Part shown: in pieces, positions 1 to 8,712 of the stretch
Numbering within the stretch: the first letter of the stretch is position 1
Layout: the number at the start of each line of letters is the position of its first letter
NCBI GenBank assembly: GCA_003446655.1
Contig: DMCZ01000165.1
Span: forward strand, 1-54,633
Reading direction: 5' to 3'
Length of the DNA stretch: 54,633 bases
Source of the DNA: Thauera sp.
Lineage (GTDB): Bacteria > Pseudomonadota > Gammaproteobacteria > Burkholderiales > Rhodocyclaceae
Translations under genes and position numbers: made by a program
Notes under the pieces: model-generated
Seen by the model: only the letters and a program-made list of their open reading frames with translations
What the model was told of the DNA's origin: nothing
Databases searched by the model: none

Positions 1-1438
1 GCTTCTGGATGGTGCGGTACATCAGCGGCTGGGTGACCATCGGCTCGTCCTGCTCGTTGTGACCGAGCTTGCGGAAGCAGATGATGTCGACCACCACGTC
101 CTTCTTGAACTGCTGGCGGAACTCCACGGCCAGCGCGGTCACGAAGGCCACCGCCTCCGGATCGTCGCCATTCACGTGGAAGATCGGCGCCTCGACCATC
201 TTGAAGATGTCGGTGCAGTACAGCGAAGAGCGGTAGTCGCGCGGGTCCGAGGTGGTGAAGCCGATCTGGTTGTTGATGACGATGTGCACCGTGCCGCCCG
301 TGCCATAGCCGCGGGTCTGGGAGAAGTTCAGCATCTCCTGGTTCACACCCTGGCCGGCCACCGCCGCGTCGCCGTGGATCAGCACCGGCAGCACCTGGCT
401 CTTCTGCTCGTCGCCACGGCGGACCTGGCGCGCATACACCGAGCCCTCGACCACCGGGTTGATGATCTCGAGGTGAGAGGGGTTGAAGGCGAGCGTCAGG
501 TGCATCGGGCCGCCCGGGGTCATGACGTCGCTCGAGAAGCCCATGTGGTACTTGACGTCGCCTGCGGTGAGGTCGGCCGCGGCCTTGCCCTCGAACTCCG
601 AGAACAGCATCGACGGCGACTTGCCGAGGGTGTTGACCAGCACGTTGAGGCGGCCGCGGTGGGCCATACCGATCACCGTCTCGGCGACGCCCAGCCCGCC
701 GGCGACGCGAATGATCTCGTCCATCGCCACGATCGCCGACTCGCCGCCTTCGAGCGAGAAGCGCTTCTGGCCGACGTACTTGGTGTGCAGATAGCGCTCG
801 AGGGTCTCGGCCGCGGTGGTCCGCTCGAGGATGCGCTTCTTCATCTCGGTCGAGAACTTCGGCGTGCCGCGCACGCTCTCGAGCCGGCTCTGGATCCAGC
901 GCTTCTGACCGATGTCGGTCATGTACATGTATTCGGCGCCGATCGAGCTGCAGTAGGTCTGGCGTAGCGCCTCGAGAATCTCGCGCAGGCTGGCGTGATC
1001 GGTCGAGAAGGCGTGGAAGGAGCCGACGTTGAAGCTCTTCGACAGGTCAGCTTCGGTGAAACCGTAGTAGGAGGGCTCGAGCTCCGCGATCTGCGGACGT
1101 TCGGTGCGCTTGAGCGGGTCGAGGTTGGCCCAGCGGTTGCCGAGGAAGCGGTAGGCGTTGATCAGCTGCAGCACCGAGACCTGCTGCTTGTCCTCCCCGC
1201 CGCCCGAGACCACCGTGCGGACGGGACCGCGCTTGGCCATCTGCTCGAAAGCCGCGATGATCGGCCCATGGGCCACGTCACGCGTCGCTGCGCCCGCCTG
1301 GCTCTGCAGCTTGTCGAAGTATTCACGCCATTCGGCGGAAACCGACGCCGGATCGGCGAGGTAATTTTCGTACTGCTCTTCGATGAACGGCGCGTTGGAG
1401 CCGAACAAGTGCGAAGTCTGTTCGAGTTGCTTCATCAT
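1..1438 (-). CDS. sucA: 2-oxoglutarate dehydrogenase E1 component, N-terminal part
   Basis: Thiamine-diphosphate-dependent E1 subunit of the 2-oxoglutarate dehydrogenase complex, which decarboxylates 2-oxoglutarate and passes the succinyl group to the E2 lipoyl domain. About 479 residues are visible; the remaining C-terminal half lies beyond the left edge. The N-terminus (MMKQLEQTSHLFGSNAPFIE) matches the E2-binding N-terminal helix of the family. The HRGRLN motif is near residue 260, and the ThDP/Mg region runs from GDAAVAGQG (about 356) to VINNQIGFTT (about 387). The start is the first of two adjacent ATG codons, behind an AGGTGG-like ribosome site. It follows gltA on the same strand, but a terminator lies between them, so it probably starts its own sucA-sucB-lpd unit; sucB and lpd are not visible. 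A small hairpin (GCCCCG/CGGGGC, 1466-1481) sits in the leader. Confidence 0.96.
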   Translation of the reverse strand, partial: MMKQLEQTSHLFGSNAPFIEEQYENYLADPASVSAEWREYFDKLQSQAGAATRDVAHGPIIAAFEQMAKRGPVRTVVSGGGEDKQQVSVLQLINAYRFLGNRWANLDPLKRTERPQIAELEPSYYGFTEADLSKSFNVGSFHAFSTDHASLREILEALRQTYCSSIGAEYMYMTDIGQKRWIQSRLESVRGTPKFSTEMKKRILERTTAAETLERYLHTKYVGQKRFSLEGGESAIVAMDEIIRVAGGLGVAETVIGMAHRGRLNVLVNTLGKSPSMLFSEFEGKAAADLTAGDVKYHMGFSSDVMTPGGPMHLTLAFNPSHLEIINPVVEGSVYARQVRRGDEQKSQVLPVLIHGDAAVAGQGVNQEMLNFSQTRGYGTGGTVHIVINNQIGFTTSDPRDYRSSLYCTDIFKMVEAPIFHVNGDDPEAVAFVTALAVEFRQQFKKDVVVDIICFRKLGHNEQDEPMVTQPLMYRTIQK

Positions 1439-1518
1439 TGTGAAAGCCACCTGTTATGTACTAGTGCCCCGATCCCGGGGCTAATGCGGTGTTCGGGAAT
1501 GGCGTGACACCCGCCGAA

Positions 1519-1556
1519 GGAAAAACGGGATGGCCACGCATGCGCAGCCACCCCGT
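1519..1556 (-). terminator. Rho-independent terminator downstream of gltA
   Basis: Read on the minus strand, arms at 1547-1555 and 1526-1534 pair over 9 bp (one G.U), with a loop that can itself fold, followed by five T residues (1525-1521). It lies 45-80 nt past the gltA stop and should end the sdh-gltA transcript before sucA. Confidence 0.8.
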
Positions 1557-1600
1557 ACACCTCAGGGTCGGCGAAGCCTCCCTCCCCTCTCCATCGTCCC

Positions 1601-2896
<1,296 letters not shown>

Positions 2897-2959
2897 AGAT
2901 CGTCCCTTCTACTTGCCGGTTTAACTGCTTGTCGTCGTACTCGGATCGAAACAGCCGCG

Positions 2960-3196
2960 TCACCCCTGACGCAGAAGCCCGATCATCTCCTTCCAGCGGT
3001 CGTCTTCACATGCCTTGCTGCCATTGACCCACGCCCAGATGTCGTAGTCGTCGCAGCGCAGCAGGTCATCCAGATCCGCCACCTGATCGTCGGTGAGACG
3101 ATCGAAATGCCGCTCGAGAAAGCGCGTGAACACCAGGTCCAGCTCGAGCAATGCCCGCCTGCACTGCCAGCGTACGCGCCCCCTGTTGATGGTCAT
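2960..3196 (-). CDS. sdhE: Succinate dehydrogenase flavinylation factor (SdhE/Sdh5 family)
   Basis: A small cytoplasmic protein of 78 residues that assists covalent attachment of FAD to SdhA. The fold signature is seen in CRRALLELD (12-20), the FLERHFDRL segment and the C-terminal LLRCDDYDIWAWV segment. It sits directly after sdhB (14 nt gap) and before gltA, the expected place. The oddity is the family RGxxE motif: here residues 14-18 read RALLE, so the central glycine is alanine. In E. coli that glycine is reported to be important for function; the Ala form may simply be a lineage variant. The ATG at 3196 was chosen because it starts the protein at the usual distance before the motif. Confidence 0.9.
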   Translation of the reverse strand: MTINRGRVRWQCRRALLELDLVFTRFLERHFDRLTDDQVADLDDLLRCDDYDIWAWVNGSKACEDDRWKEMIGLLRQG

Positions 3197-3210
3197 GCTT
3201 GTCGCCGCCC

Positions 3211-3921
3211 TTAGATCGCGCGCCGGACCATCATGTCCTTGATCTTGCCGATCGCCCGGGTCGGGTTCAAACCCTTCGGACAGACGTCGACGCAGTTCAT
3301 GATGGTGTGGCAGCGGAACAGACGGTACGGATCCTCGAGGTTGTCGAGGCGCGCATTGGTGTCCTGGTCGCGCGTATCGGCCAGGAAGCGGTAGGCCGCC
3401 AGCAGGCCTGCCGGGCCGACGAACTTGTCCGGGTTCCACCAGAACGACGGGCACGAGGTCGAGCAGCACGCGCACAGGATGCACTCGTACAGGCCGTTGA
3501 GCTCCTCGCGGTCCTCGGGCGACTGCAGACGCTCGCGCTCGGGGGCAGGCTCGTTGTTGACCAGATAGGGCTTGATCGAGTGGTACTGCTTGAAGAACTG
3601 CGTCATGTCGACGATCAGGTCGCGGATGACCGGCAGGCCCGGCAGCGGACGCAGCGTGATCGGCTGCTGCAGGCTGTCGATGTCGGTCAGGCAGGCCAGA
3701 CCGTTCTTGCCGTTGATGTTCATCGCGTCCGAACCGCACACGCCTTCACGGCAGGAGCGACGGAACGACATCGAATCGTCCTTGGCACGCAGGCGAACCA
3801 GCGCGTCGAGCAGCTTCTTGTCGGAGGCCTCGAGCTCGACCGAGATGTCCTGCATGTAGGGCTTCTCGTCCTTGTCCGGGTCGTAGCGGTAGATCTTGAA
3901 TTGAACGGTACGCTTGGTCAT
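3211..3921 (-). CDS. sdhB: Succinate dehydrogenase iron-sulfur subunit
   Basis: Electron-transfer subunit of complex II, carrying electrons from SdhA FAD to the membrane quinone site. It is 236 residues, normal for the family. The N-terminal ferredoxin domain holds the [2Fe-2S] ligands C57 and C62, Asp65 and C77 (SCREGVCGSD...C). The C-terminal domain holds C147, C150, C153 and C157 (CILCACCSTSC) plus C204, C210 and C214 (CHTIMNCVDVC) for the [4Fe-4S] and [3Fe-4S] clusters. An Asp where some homologues have a fourth Cys is normal for enterobacterial-type SdhB. It lies 31 nt after sdhA and 14 nt before sdhE in one operon. Confidence 0.98.
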   Translation of the reverse strand: MTKRTVQFKIYRYDPDKDEKPYMQDISVELEASDKKLLDALVRLRAKDDSMSFRRSCREGVCGSDAMNINGKNGLACLTDIDSLQQPITLRPLPGLPVIRDLIVDMTQFFKQYHSIKPYLVNNEPAPERERLQSPEDREELNGLYECILCACCSTSCPSFWWNPDKFVGPAGLLAAYRFLADTRDQDTNARLDNLEDPYRLFRCHTIMNCVDVCPKGLNPTRAIGKIKDMMVRRAI

Positions 3922-3952
3922 GTGTGTTTCTCCCGTGCGCTCATCACGCTGA

Positions 3953-5746
3953 TCAGTAAGTGCGCTTGGCGAGCGCGATCGGCTCGACGTCGTCGGACAG
4001 CGGCTTCAGGTTGACCGGCTTGTAATCGAGACGGTTGCCTTCGCTGTACCACAGGGTGTGCTTCAGCCAGTTGGCATCGTCGCGACCGTTCGGATTCTCC
4101 GGCGTATCGGGCGCGTCGTCGCGCACGTGGGCGCCACGCGACTCCTTGCGGGCCTCGGCCGACACGATGGTGGCACGCGCGACCTCGATCAGGTTGTCGA
4201 GTTCGAGCGCTTCCATGCGTGCGACGTTCCAGACCTTGGACTTGTCCTTGATCTCGGTGCGCTTGGCACGCTCCGCGATCTCGCCCATCTTCTGCACACC
4301 TTCCTTGAGCAGATTGTCGAAACGGAACACGCCCGCGTGCTTCTGCATCGTGCGACGCATTTCCAGGCCGACATCGAACACGCTCTCGCCGTTGGTCTGG
4401 CCGTCCAGACGAGCCAGGCGGGCAAGTGAAACGTCGGCAGCGTCGGCCGGCAGCGGCTTGAGCTTGAGCTGTCCGGACTTGAAGTCCTCGACCACGGTTT
4501 CACCCGCGGACTTGCCGAACACGAGCAGATCGAGCAGCGAGTTGGTGCCAAGGCGGTTCGCGCCGTGAACCGATGCGCAGGCGCACTCGCCCGCAGCATA
4601 GAAGCCGGCGACCGGGCTGTTCGGATTGCCGTCCTTGGGGACCACGACCTGGCCCTTGTAGTTGGTCGGAATGCCACCCATCTGGTAGTGGCAGGTCGGC
4701 ACGACCGGGATCGGCGCCTTGATCGGATCGACGCCGGCAAACTGGATCGCAATCTCGCGGATGCCCGGCAGGCGCTTCATGATCGTGTCGGGCGACAGGT
4801 GCGTGATGTCGAGCAGCACGTGATCCTTGTCAGGACCGCAGCCACGGCCTTCGTTTATCTCGGTCGTCATCGCACGCGAGACGACATCGCGCGAGGCCAG
4901 ATCCTTGAGGTTCGGCGCATAACGCTCCATGAAGCGCTCGCCCGACGAATTGCGCAGAATCCCGCCCTCGCCACGCACGCCTTCGGTGATCAGCACGCCC
5001 GCGCCGGCCACGCCGGTCGGGTGGAACTGCCAGAACTCCATGTCTTCCAGCGGGATGCCGGCACGCGCGGCCATGCCCACGCCGTCACCGGTGTTGATGA
5101 AGGCATTGGTCGACGAGTAGTAGATGCGGCCGGCACCGCCGGTGGCGAAGATGGTGGCCTTGGCGTGGAAGATCGAGACCTCGCCGGTTTCCATTTCCAT
5201 CGCGGTGACGCCGAGCACGTCGCCGTCGGCGTCGCGGATCAGGTCGAGCGCCATCCACTCGACGAAGAACTGGGTGTTGGCGCGCACGTTGCGCTGGTAC
5301 AGCGCGTGCAGCATGGCGTGGCCGGTACGGTCGGCTGCGGCACAGGAGCGCATCACCGGCGCCTGGCCGTAATTCATCGAGTGACCACCGAACGGGCGCT
5401 GGTAGATCTTGCCGTTGTCGGTACGGTCGAACGGCATGCCGTAGTGCTCGAGCTCGACGACGACTTCGTTCGCCTTCTTGCACATGAACTCGATGGCGTC
5501 CTGGTCGCCCAGCCAGTCCGACCCCTTGACGGTGTCGTACATGTGCCAGTGCCAGTTGTCCTCGGTCGAGTTGCCGAGCGAGGCCGCCACGCCGCCCTGC
5601 GCCGCAACCGTGTGCGAGCGGGTCGGGAACACCTTGGTCAGCACGGCAGTCTTGAGGCCGGCTTCGGAAAGTTGCAGGGCTGCACGCAGGCCGGCACCAC
5701 CGGCGCCGACGATGACCGCATCAAATGTACGCTTCGCGACGTTCAC
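3953..5746 (-). CDS. sdhA: Succinate dehydrogenase flavoprotein subunit
   Basis: Catalytic subunit that oxidises succinate to fumarate with covalently bound FAD. It has 597 residues. The dinucleotide-binding motif GAGGAG is at 14-19, and the flavinylation His45 is in RSHTVAAQGG, the same number as in E. coli. The substrate-side segment HPTGVAGAGVLITEGVRGEGG and the C-terminal ANRLGTNSLLDLLVFG motif are present. An ATG start further upstream is in frame, but GTG at 5746 is preferred: it has GGAGG 8 nt upstream, starts 2 nt after the sdhD stop, and gives the standard N-terminus VNVAKRTFDAVIVGAGGAG. Confidence 0.97.
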   Translation of the reverse strand: MNVAKRTFDAVIVGAGGAGLRAALQLSEAGLKTAVLTKVFPTRSHTVAAQGGVAASLGNSTEDNWHWHMYDTVKGSDWLGDQDAIEFMCKKANEVVVELEHYGMPFDRTDNGKIYQRPFGGHSMNYGQAPVMRSCAAADRTGHAMLHALYQRNVRANTQFFVEWMALDLIRDADGDVLGVTAMEMETGEVSIFHAKATIFATGGAGRIYYSSTNAFINTGDGVGMAARAGIPLEDMEFWQFHPTGVAGAGVLITEGVRGEGGILRNSSGERFMERYAPNLKDLASRDVVSRAMTTEINEGRGCGPDKDHVLLDITHLSPDTIMKRLPGIREIAIQFAGVDPIKAPIPVVPTCHYQMGGIPTNYKGQVVVPKDGNPNSPVAGFYAAGECACASVHGANRLGTNSLLDLLVFGKSAGETVVEDFKSGQLKLKPLPADAADVSLARLARLDGQTNGESVFDVGLEMRRTMQKHAGVFRFDNLLKEGVQKMGEIAERAKRTEIKDKSKVWNVARMEALELDNLIEVARATIVSAEARKESRGAHVRDDAPDTPENPNGRDDANWLKHTLWYSEGNRLDYKPVNLKPLSDDVEPIALAKRTY

Positions 5747-5748
5747 GC

Positions 5749-6099
5749 TTAGAGCCTCCACAGGATCTGGGCCGCCCAGCCGGCGTAGCCGACGAGCAGG
5801 AAGAGGGTGACCAGGTGCAGCGCGAGGCGCACACCGTTCGGCTTCACGTAGTCCATCCACAGGTCACGCACGCCGATCCAGGCGTGATAGAACACCGACA
5901 GGAAGAACAGGAAGCTGAGGAACTTGAACAGGCCGTGCGAGAACAGCGCGGACCACTCCTGATAGTTGAACTCGCGCAGGCTGAATGCGCAGAGCGCGAA
6001 GATGATCGTGTAGATCGCCATGTAGACGGCGGTGGCGCGCTGCGCGATCCAGTCCTTCAGACCGTAATGCGCGCCCACGACGATGCGTTGCTTCACCAT
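5749..6099 (-). CDS. sdhD: Succinate dehydrogenase membrane anchor subunit
   Basis: Hydrophobic anchor that, with SdhC, binds haem b and forms the ubiquinone site. It has 116 residues with three membrane segments at about 22-42, 55-77 and 90-112. YHAWIGVRDLWMDYVKP (71-87) matches the haem-ligand region of E. coli SdhD, making His72 the likely axial ligand; the Asp-Tyr of that segment is the conserved quinone-site pair. The start at 6099 overlaps the sdhC stop by 7 nt, giving translational coupling, with GGGGTGAC upstream. Longer in-frame starts would only add a non-hydrophobic tail encoded inside sdhC. Confidence 0.93.
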   Translation of the reverse strand: MVKQRIVVGAHYGLKDWIAQRATAVYMAIYTIIFALCAFSLREFNYQEWSALFSHGLFKFLSFLFFLSVFYHAWIGVRDLWMDYVKPNGVRLALHLVTLFLLVGYAGWAAQILWRL

Positions 6100-6482
6100 A
6101 GTGTCACCCCAATGATCACGGTGAGCGCGAGGCTCACGGCCAGGACGATTTTCGAGGACTTGCGGGCGGGCTCGAGATCGACACCCTTGTGCATATCGAG
6201 GAGCAGGAAGCGGATGCCGGCGCAGAAGTGGTGCAGATAGGCCCACAGCAGGCCGAACAGCACGAGCTTGATGAACCAGTTGTCGACCACCGCGGCGAAG
6301 GTCTCGAAGGTCTCCGGCGAACCGAGGCTGCGATCCAGCAGGTACAGCAGGAAGGGCAGCATCAGGAAGATGCCCACGCCGCTGATCCGGTGAAGGATCG
6401 ACACGATGGCCGGCAAGGGCTGCCGGATCTCATTCAGAGCCAGGTACTTCGGCCTCTGTTTACGCACTGTCGCTTCTGACAT
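6093..6482 (-). CDS. sdhC: Succinate dehydrogenase cytochrome b556 subunit
   Basis: Larger membrane anchor of complex II, 129 residues with three predicted transmembrane segments. SILHRISGVGIF (28-39) carries the Ser/Arg quinone-site residues of the family, and YLHHFCAGIRFLLLD (82-96) carries His84, the haem axial ligand position. The start at 6482 follows AGGGGAGTCTTC, a good ribosome site; an in-frame ATG at 6500 is rejected because it would lie within that site. It is the first gene of sdhCDAB-sdhE-gltA and lies about 100 nt downstream of the co-oriented GntR-type regulator. Confidence 0.95.
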   Translation of the reverse strand: MSEATVRKQRPKYLALNEIRQPLPAIVSILHRISGVGIFLMLPFLLYLLDRSLGSPETFETFAAVVDNWFIKLVLFGLLWAYLHHFCAGIRFLLLDMHKGVDLEPARKSSKIVLAVSLALTVIIGVTLW

Positions 6483-6530
6483 GAAGACTCCCCTCTGCAT
6501 GTGCGACGGACCCCGTCGCGGACTCCGAAA

Positions 6531-6544
6531 AAGACATAATTATA
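6531..6544 (-). promoter_or_regulatory. sdhC promoter -10 box overlapped by a regulator half-site
   Basis: On the minus strand a perfect TATAAT lies at 6544-6539, directly followed by TTATGTCTT (6539-6531), which is identical to one arm of the palindrome upstream of mdh. The -35 box is not clear. A short inverted repeat GTCGG/CCGAC (about 6547-6562) lies in the spacer. Confidence 0.6.
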
Positions 6545-6580
6545 GCGTCGGAGCTTGCCGACACCTTACAAAAACGCCCG

Positions 6581-7309
6581 TCAGTTCAGCTCGTTCAGAT
6601 AAAAATGCTCCGCAGTCGAGTACAGGCCGCGCCGCCACTCGACCGGCCTGTCGCCATACGTGTAAGTGACGCGCTCGACGGACAGCAGCGGCGTGCCCTC
6701 GGGAACTTTCAGCGCATCGCTGGCGCCGCGATCGGCAGCGACGGCGCGGATGCGCTCCTGCGCACCGATCATGCGCACGCCGAACCGGCTCTCGAAGAGG
6801 CTGTAGAGCGAGCCATGCCAGCCCTGAAGCGTTTCTGCGCTCAGCCCCTGGAAAAGTTCACCGGGTAGATAGATCTCGTCGATCACGACCGGCTTGTTCG
6901 AGAACTTGAGCAGGCGCCGGACGATGATGATCGATGCGCCGGGCTCGATCGCAAGCATCCGCGAGGCCTCCTGCCCGGCCTTTGCCCGCCAGCAGTCCAG
7001 CGGTATGCTCTGCGGCGACGACAGTTCGCCATCAACGGGGACCAGACGAAGAAAACGGAACAGGGCACGCGGATCATTATGCGATGCAACGTAGGTGCCC
7101 TTGCCCTGCTTGCGCACAAGAAGATTCTCGGCAGCCATTTCGTCGATCGCCTTGCGGACAGTCCCCTGCGACACACTGAAGCGCGCGGCGAGCTCCTGCT
7201 CGCTGGGAATCGCCTGACCGGGTCGCCATTCCCCGGTCTCAAGCGCCTGAAGAATCAAGGCCTTGATCTGGCGATAGAGCGGGCTAAAGGTGGGCGACTC
7301 ATGCGACAT
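6581..7309 (-). CDS. GntR/HutC-family transcriptional regulator, probable TCA-gene regulator
   Basis: A DNA-binding regulator of 242 residues. The N-terminal winged helix (about 8-75) contains PLYRQIKALI, the PSEQELAARFSVSQGTVRKA helix-turn-helix and the GKGTYVA wing typical of GntR. The C-terminal half (about 85-240) is a UTRA ligand-binding domain, ending in the family-like VEWRRGLYSTAEHFYL. It lies between sdhC and mdh, with a 26-bp palindrome 43-68 nt upstream of its start. That fits autoregulation plus control of neighbouring TCA genes. The ligand is unknown; a TCA intermediate is a guess. The start at 7309 gives the normal family N-terminus; an in-frame ATG at 7348 would add 13 residues over a poly-T stretch. 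Confidence 0.9.
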   Translation of the reverse strand: MSHESPTFSPLYRQIKALILQALETGEWRPGQAIPSEQELAARFSVSQGTVRKAIDEMAAENLLVRKQGKGTYVASHNDPRALFRFLRLVPVDGELSSPQSIPLDCWRAKAGQEASRMLAIEPGASIIIVRRLLKFSNKPVVIDEIYLPGELFQGLSAETLQGWHGSLYSLFESRFGVRMIGAQERIRAVAADRGASDALKVPEGTPLLSVERVTYTYGDRPVEWRRGLYSTAEHFYLNELN

Positions 7310-7351
7310 GCGCGCATTTGAGCATAAAAAAAAGAGAACGTCTATCACTCC

Positions 7352-7377
7352 TCTTATGTCTTATATAAGACATAAGA
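7352..7377. promoter_or_regulatory. 26-bp perfect palindromic operator between regulator and mdh
   Basis: Positions 7352-7377 are a perfect palindrome with core GTCTTATATAAGAC (7358-7371) flanked by AT and TTAT/ATAA arms. The same core with two changed central bases occurs in the acnB promoter, and one arm occurs at the sdhC -10. It is probably the binding site of the adjacent GntR/HutC regulator. Confidence 0.75.
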
Positions 7378-7383
7378 TGCTAT

Positions 7384-7412
7384 TTGACAGGGTCAATCCA
7401 AGCCATTAGTAT
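7384..7412 (+). promoter_or_regulatory. Sigma-70-type promoter of mdh
   Basis: TTGACA at 7384-7389 and TAGTAT at 7407-7412 are separated by 17 nt. The palindromic operator ends 7 nt upstream of the -35 box. The predicted start near 7419 leaves a leader of about 150 nt before mdh. Confidence 0.7.
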
Positions 7413-7472
7413 CTCCGCGCCTCACCGGCGGCCTCACGAACGGGGCGCCGACGCCCTGCGGGACGACAAGAC

Positions 7473-7571
7473 ATGCATGCTCACGCGGCTCAAGTCGAGT
7501 CCTTCGCAGCCAGTGCGGGGCAGGATTCCAGCACATTCACGACCGTCTCACTCGAGGGAGTAATTACATGA
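7473..7571 (+). other. Possible 32-codon leader ORF overlapping the mdh start
   Basis: ATG at 7473 opens 32 codons (MHAHAAQVESF...LEGVIT) that end in TGA at 7569-7571, overlapping the mdh start as ATGA. It lies within the predicted mdh leader. The ribosome site is weak (GGGACGACAAG), and no known peptide is recognised. It could be a coupling uORF or chance. Confidence 0.3.
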
Positions 7572-8557
7572 GCAAAGCCCCCATGCGCGTCGCTGTCACC
7601 GGCGCCGCCGGCCAGATCGGCTACAGCCTGCTGTTCCGCATCGCCAGCGGTGAAATGCTGGGCAAGGACCAGCCCGTCATCCTGCAACTGCTCGACCTGC
7701 CCCAGGCCCAGAAGGCCGTCAAGGGCGTGATGATGGAACTGGAAGACTGCGCCTTCCCGCTGCTGGCCGGCATGATCGCCACCGACGACCCCAACGTCGC
7801 CTTCAAGGACGCCGACGTCTGCCTGCTGGTCGGTGCCCGTCCGCGCGGCCCCGGCATGGAGCGTGCCGACCTGCTGACCGCCAACGGAGCCATCTTCACC
7901 GTCCAGGGCAAGGCCATCGCCGAGAACGCCAAGGAAGACGTGCGCGTGCTGGTCGTGGGCAACCCCTGCAACACCAACGCCTACATCGCCCGCGCCGCCG
8001 CCATCAAGGTCGGCCGCACCAACCCGAACAACTACCACGGCATGCTGCGCCTGGACCACAACCGCGCGCTGTCGCAGCTCGCCGCCAAGTCCGGCCGTGA
8101 AGTGTCCTCGCTGAAGAAGATGGTCGTGTGGGGCAACCACTCGCCCTCGATGTACGCCGACTACCGCTTCTGCGAGTCGAACGGCGACAGCGTCAAGGCC
8201 CTGATCAACGATCACGCCTGGAACAACGACGTGTTCCTGCCCACCGTCGGCAAGCGCGGCGCCGCCATCATCGAGGCCCGTGGCCTGTCGTCGGCTGCCT
8301 CGGCTGCCAACGCCGCCATCGACCACGTGCGTGACTGGGTGCTGGGCTCGAACGACTGGGTCACCATGGGCGTTCCGTCCGACGGCTCCTACGGCATCCC
8401 CGAAGGCATCGTGTTCGGCTTCCCCTGCGAGTGCAAGGGCGGCCAGTTCAAGATCATCCAGGGTCTGGAGATCGACGAGTACTCCCAGGGCAAGATCGCG
8501 ATCACGCTCAAGGAACTCGAGGACGAGCGCGCGGCCGTGGCCGACATGCTGAAGTAA
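7568..8557 (+). CDS. mdh: Malate dehydrogenase (NAD)
   Basis: Oxidises malate to oxaloacetate with NAD in the cytoplasm. It has 329 residues, the length of the LDH-like MDH family found in many betaproteobacteria. The Rossmann motif TGAAGQIGYSLLFRI starts at 11. The mobile loop VGARPRGPGMER (88-99) carries the substrate arginines R92 and R98. LDHNRA (162-167) holds the catalytic Asp, and the catalytic His191 is in VVWGNHSPSMYAD. GAGGGAG lies just before the ATG. It is transcribed away from the sdh operon and regulator, with its own promoter and a strong terminator after the stop, so it is probably monocistronic apart from some read-through to the next gene. Confidence 0.97.
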   Translation: MSKAPMRVAVTGAAGQIGYSLLFRIASGEMLGKDQPVILQLLDLPQAQKAVKGVMMELEDCAFPLLAGMIATDDPNVAFKDADVCLLVGARPRGPGMERADLLTANGAIFTVQGKAIAENAKEDVRVLVVGNPCNTNAYIARAAAIKVGRTNPNNYHGMLRLDHNRALSQLAAKSGREVSSLKKMVVWGNHSPSMYADYRFCESNGDSVKALINDHAWNNDVFLPTVGKRGAAIIEARGLSSAASAANAAIDHVRDWVLGSNDWVTMGVPSDGSYGIPEGIVFGFPCECKGGQFKIIQGLEIDEYSQGKIAITLKELEDERAAVADMLK

Positions 8558-8595
8558 TCAGCGTTCCCGGGCGGCCCTGAGCCGCCCTCGCGCGA

Positions 8596-8628
8596 GGCCA
8601 CGGGGTAAAATCCGTGGCCTTTTCTTTT
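8596..8628 (+). terminator. Rho-independent terminator after mdh
   Basis: Arms GGCCACGG (8596-8603) and CCGTGGCC (8612-8619) form an 8-bp stem with an 8-nt loop, followed by TTTTCTTTT. A second GC-rich hairpin (GGGCGGC/GCCGCCC) precedes it just after the stop codon. Confidence 0.88.
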
Positions 8629-8712
8629 GCGCGGCGACCCGCTTTGCCGCAATACGGCGACTCCACGCCGCCACCGCGGCGCACGAGCCGCCGCCCATCC
8701 GAGGAGCCCGAC

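Noticed and set aside
1439..1600. A promoter for sucA in the gltA-sucA gap
   Set aside because: No convincing -35/-10 pair was found, although the terminator implies one. A small GC hairpin is the only other signal.
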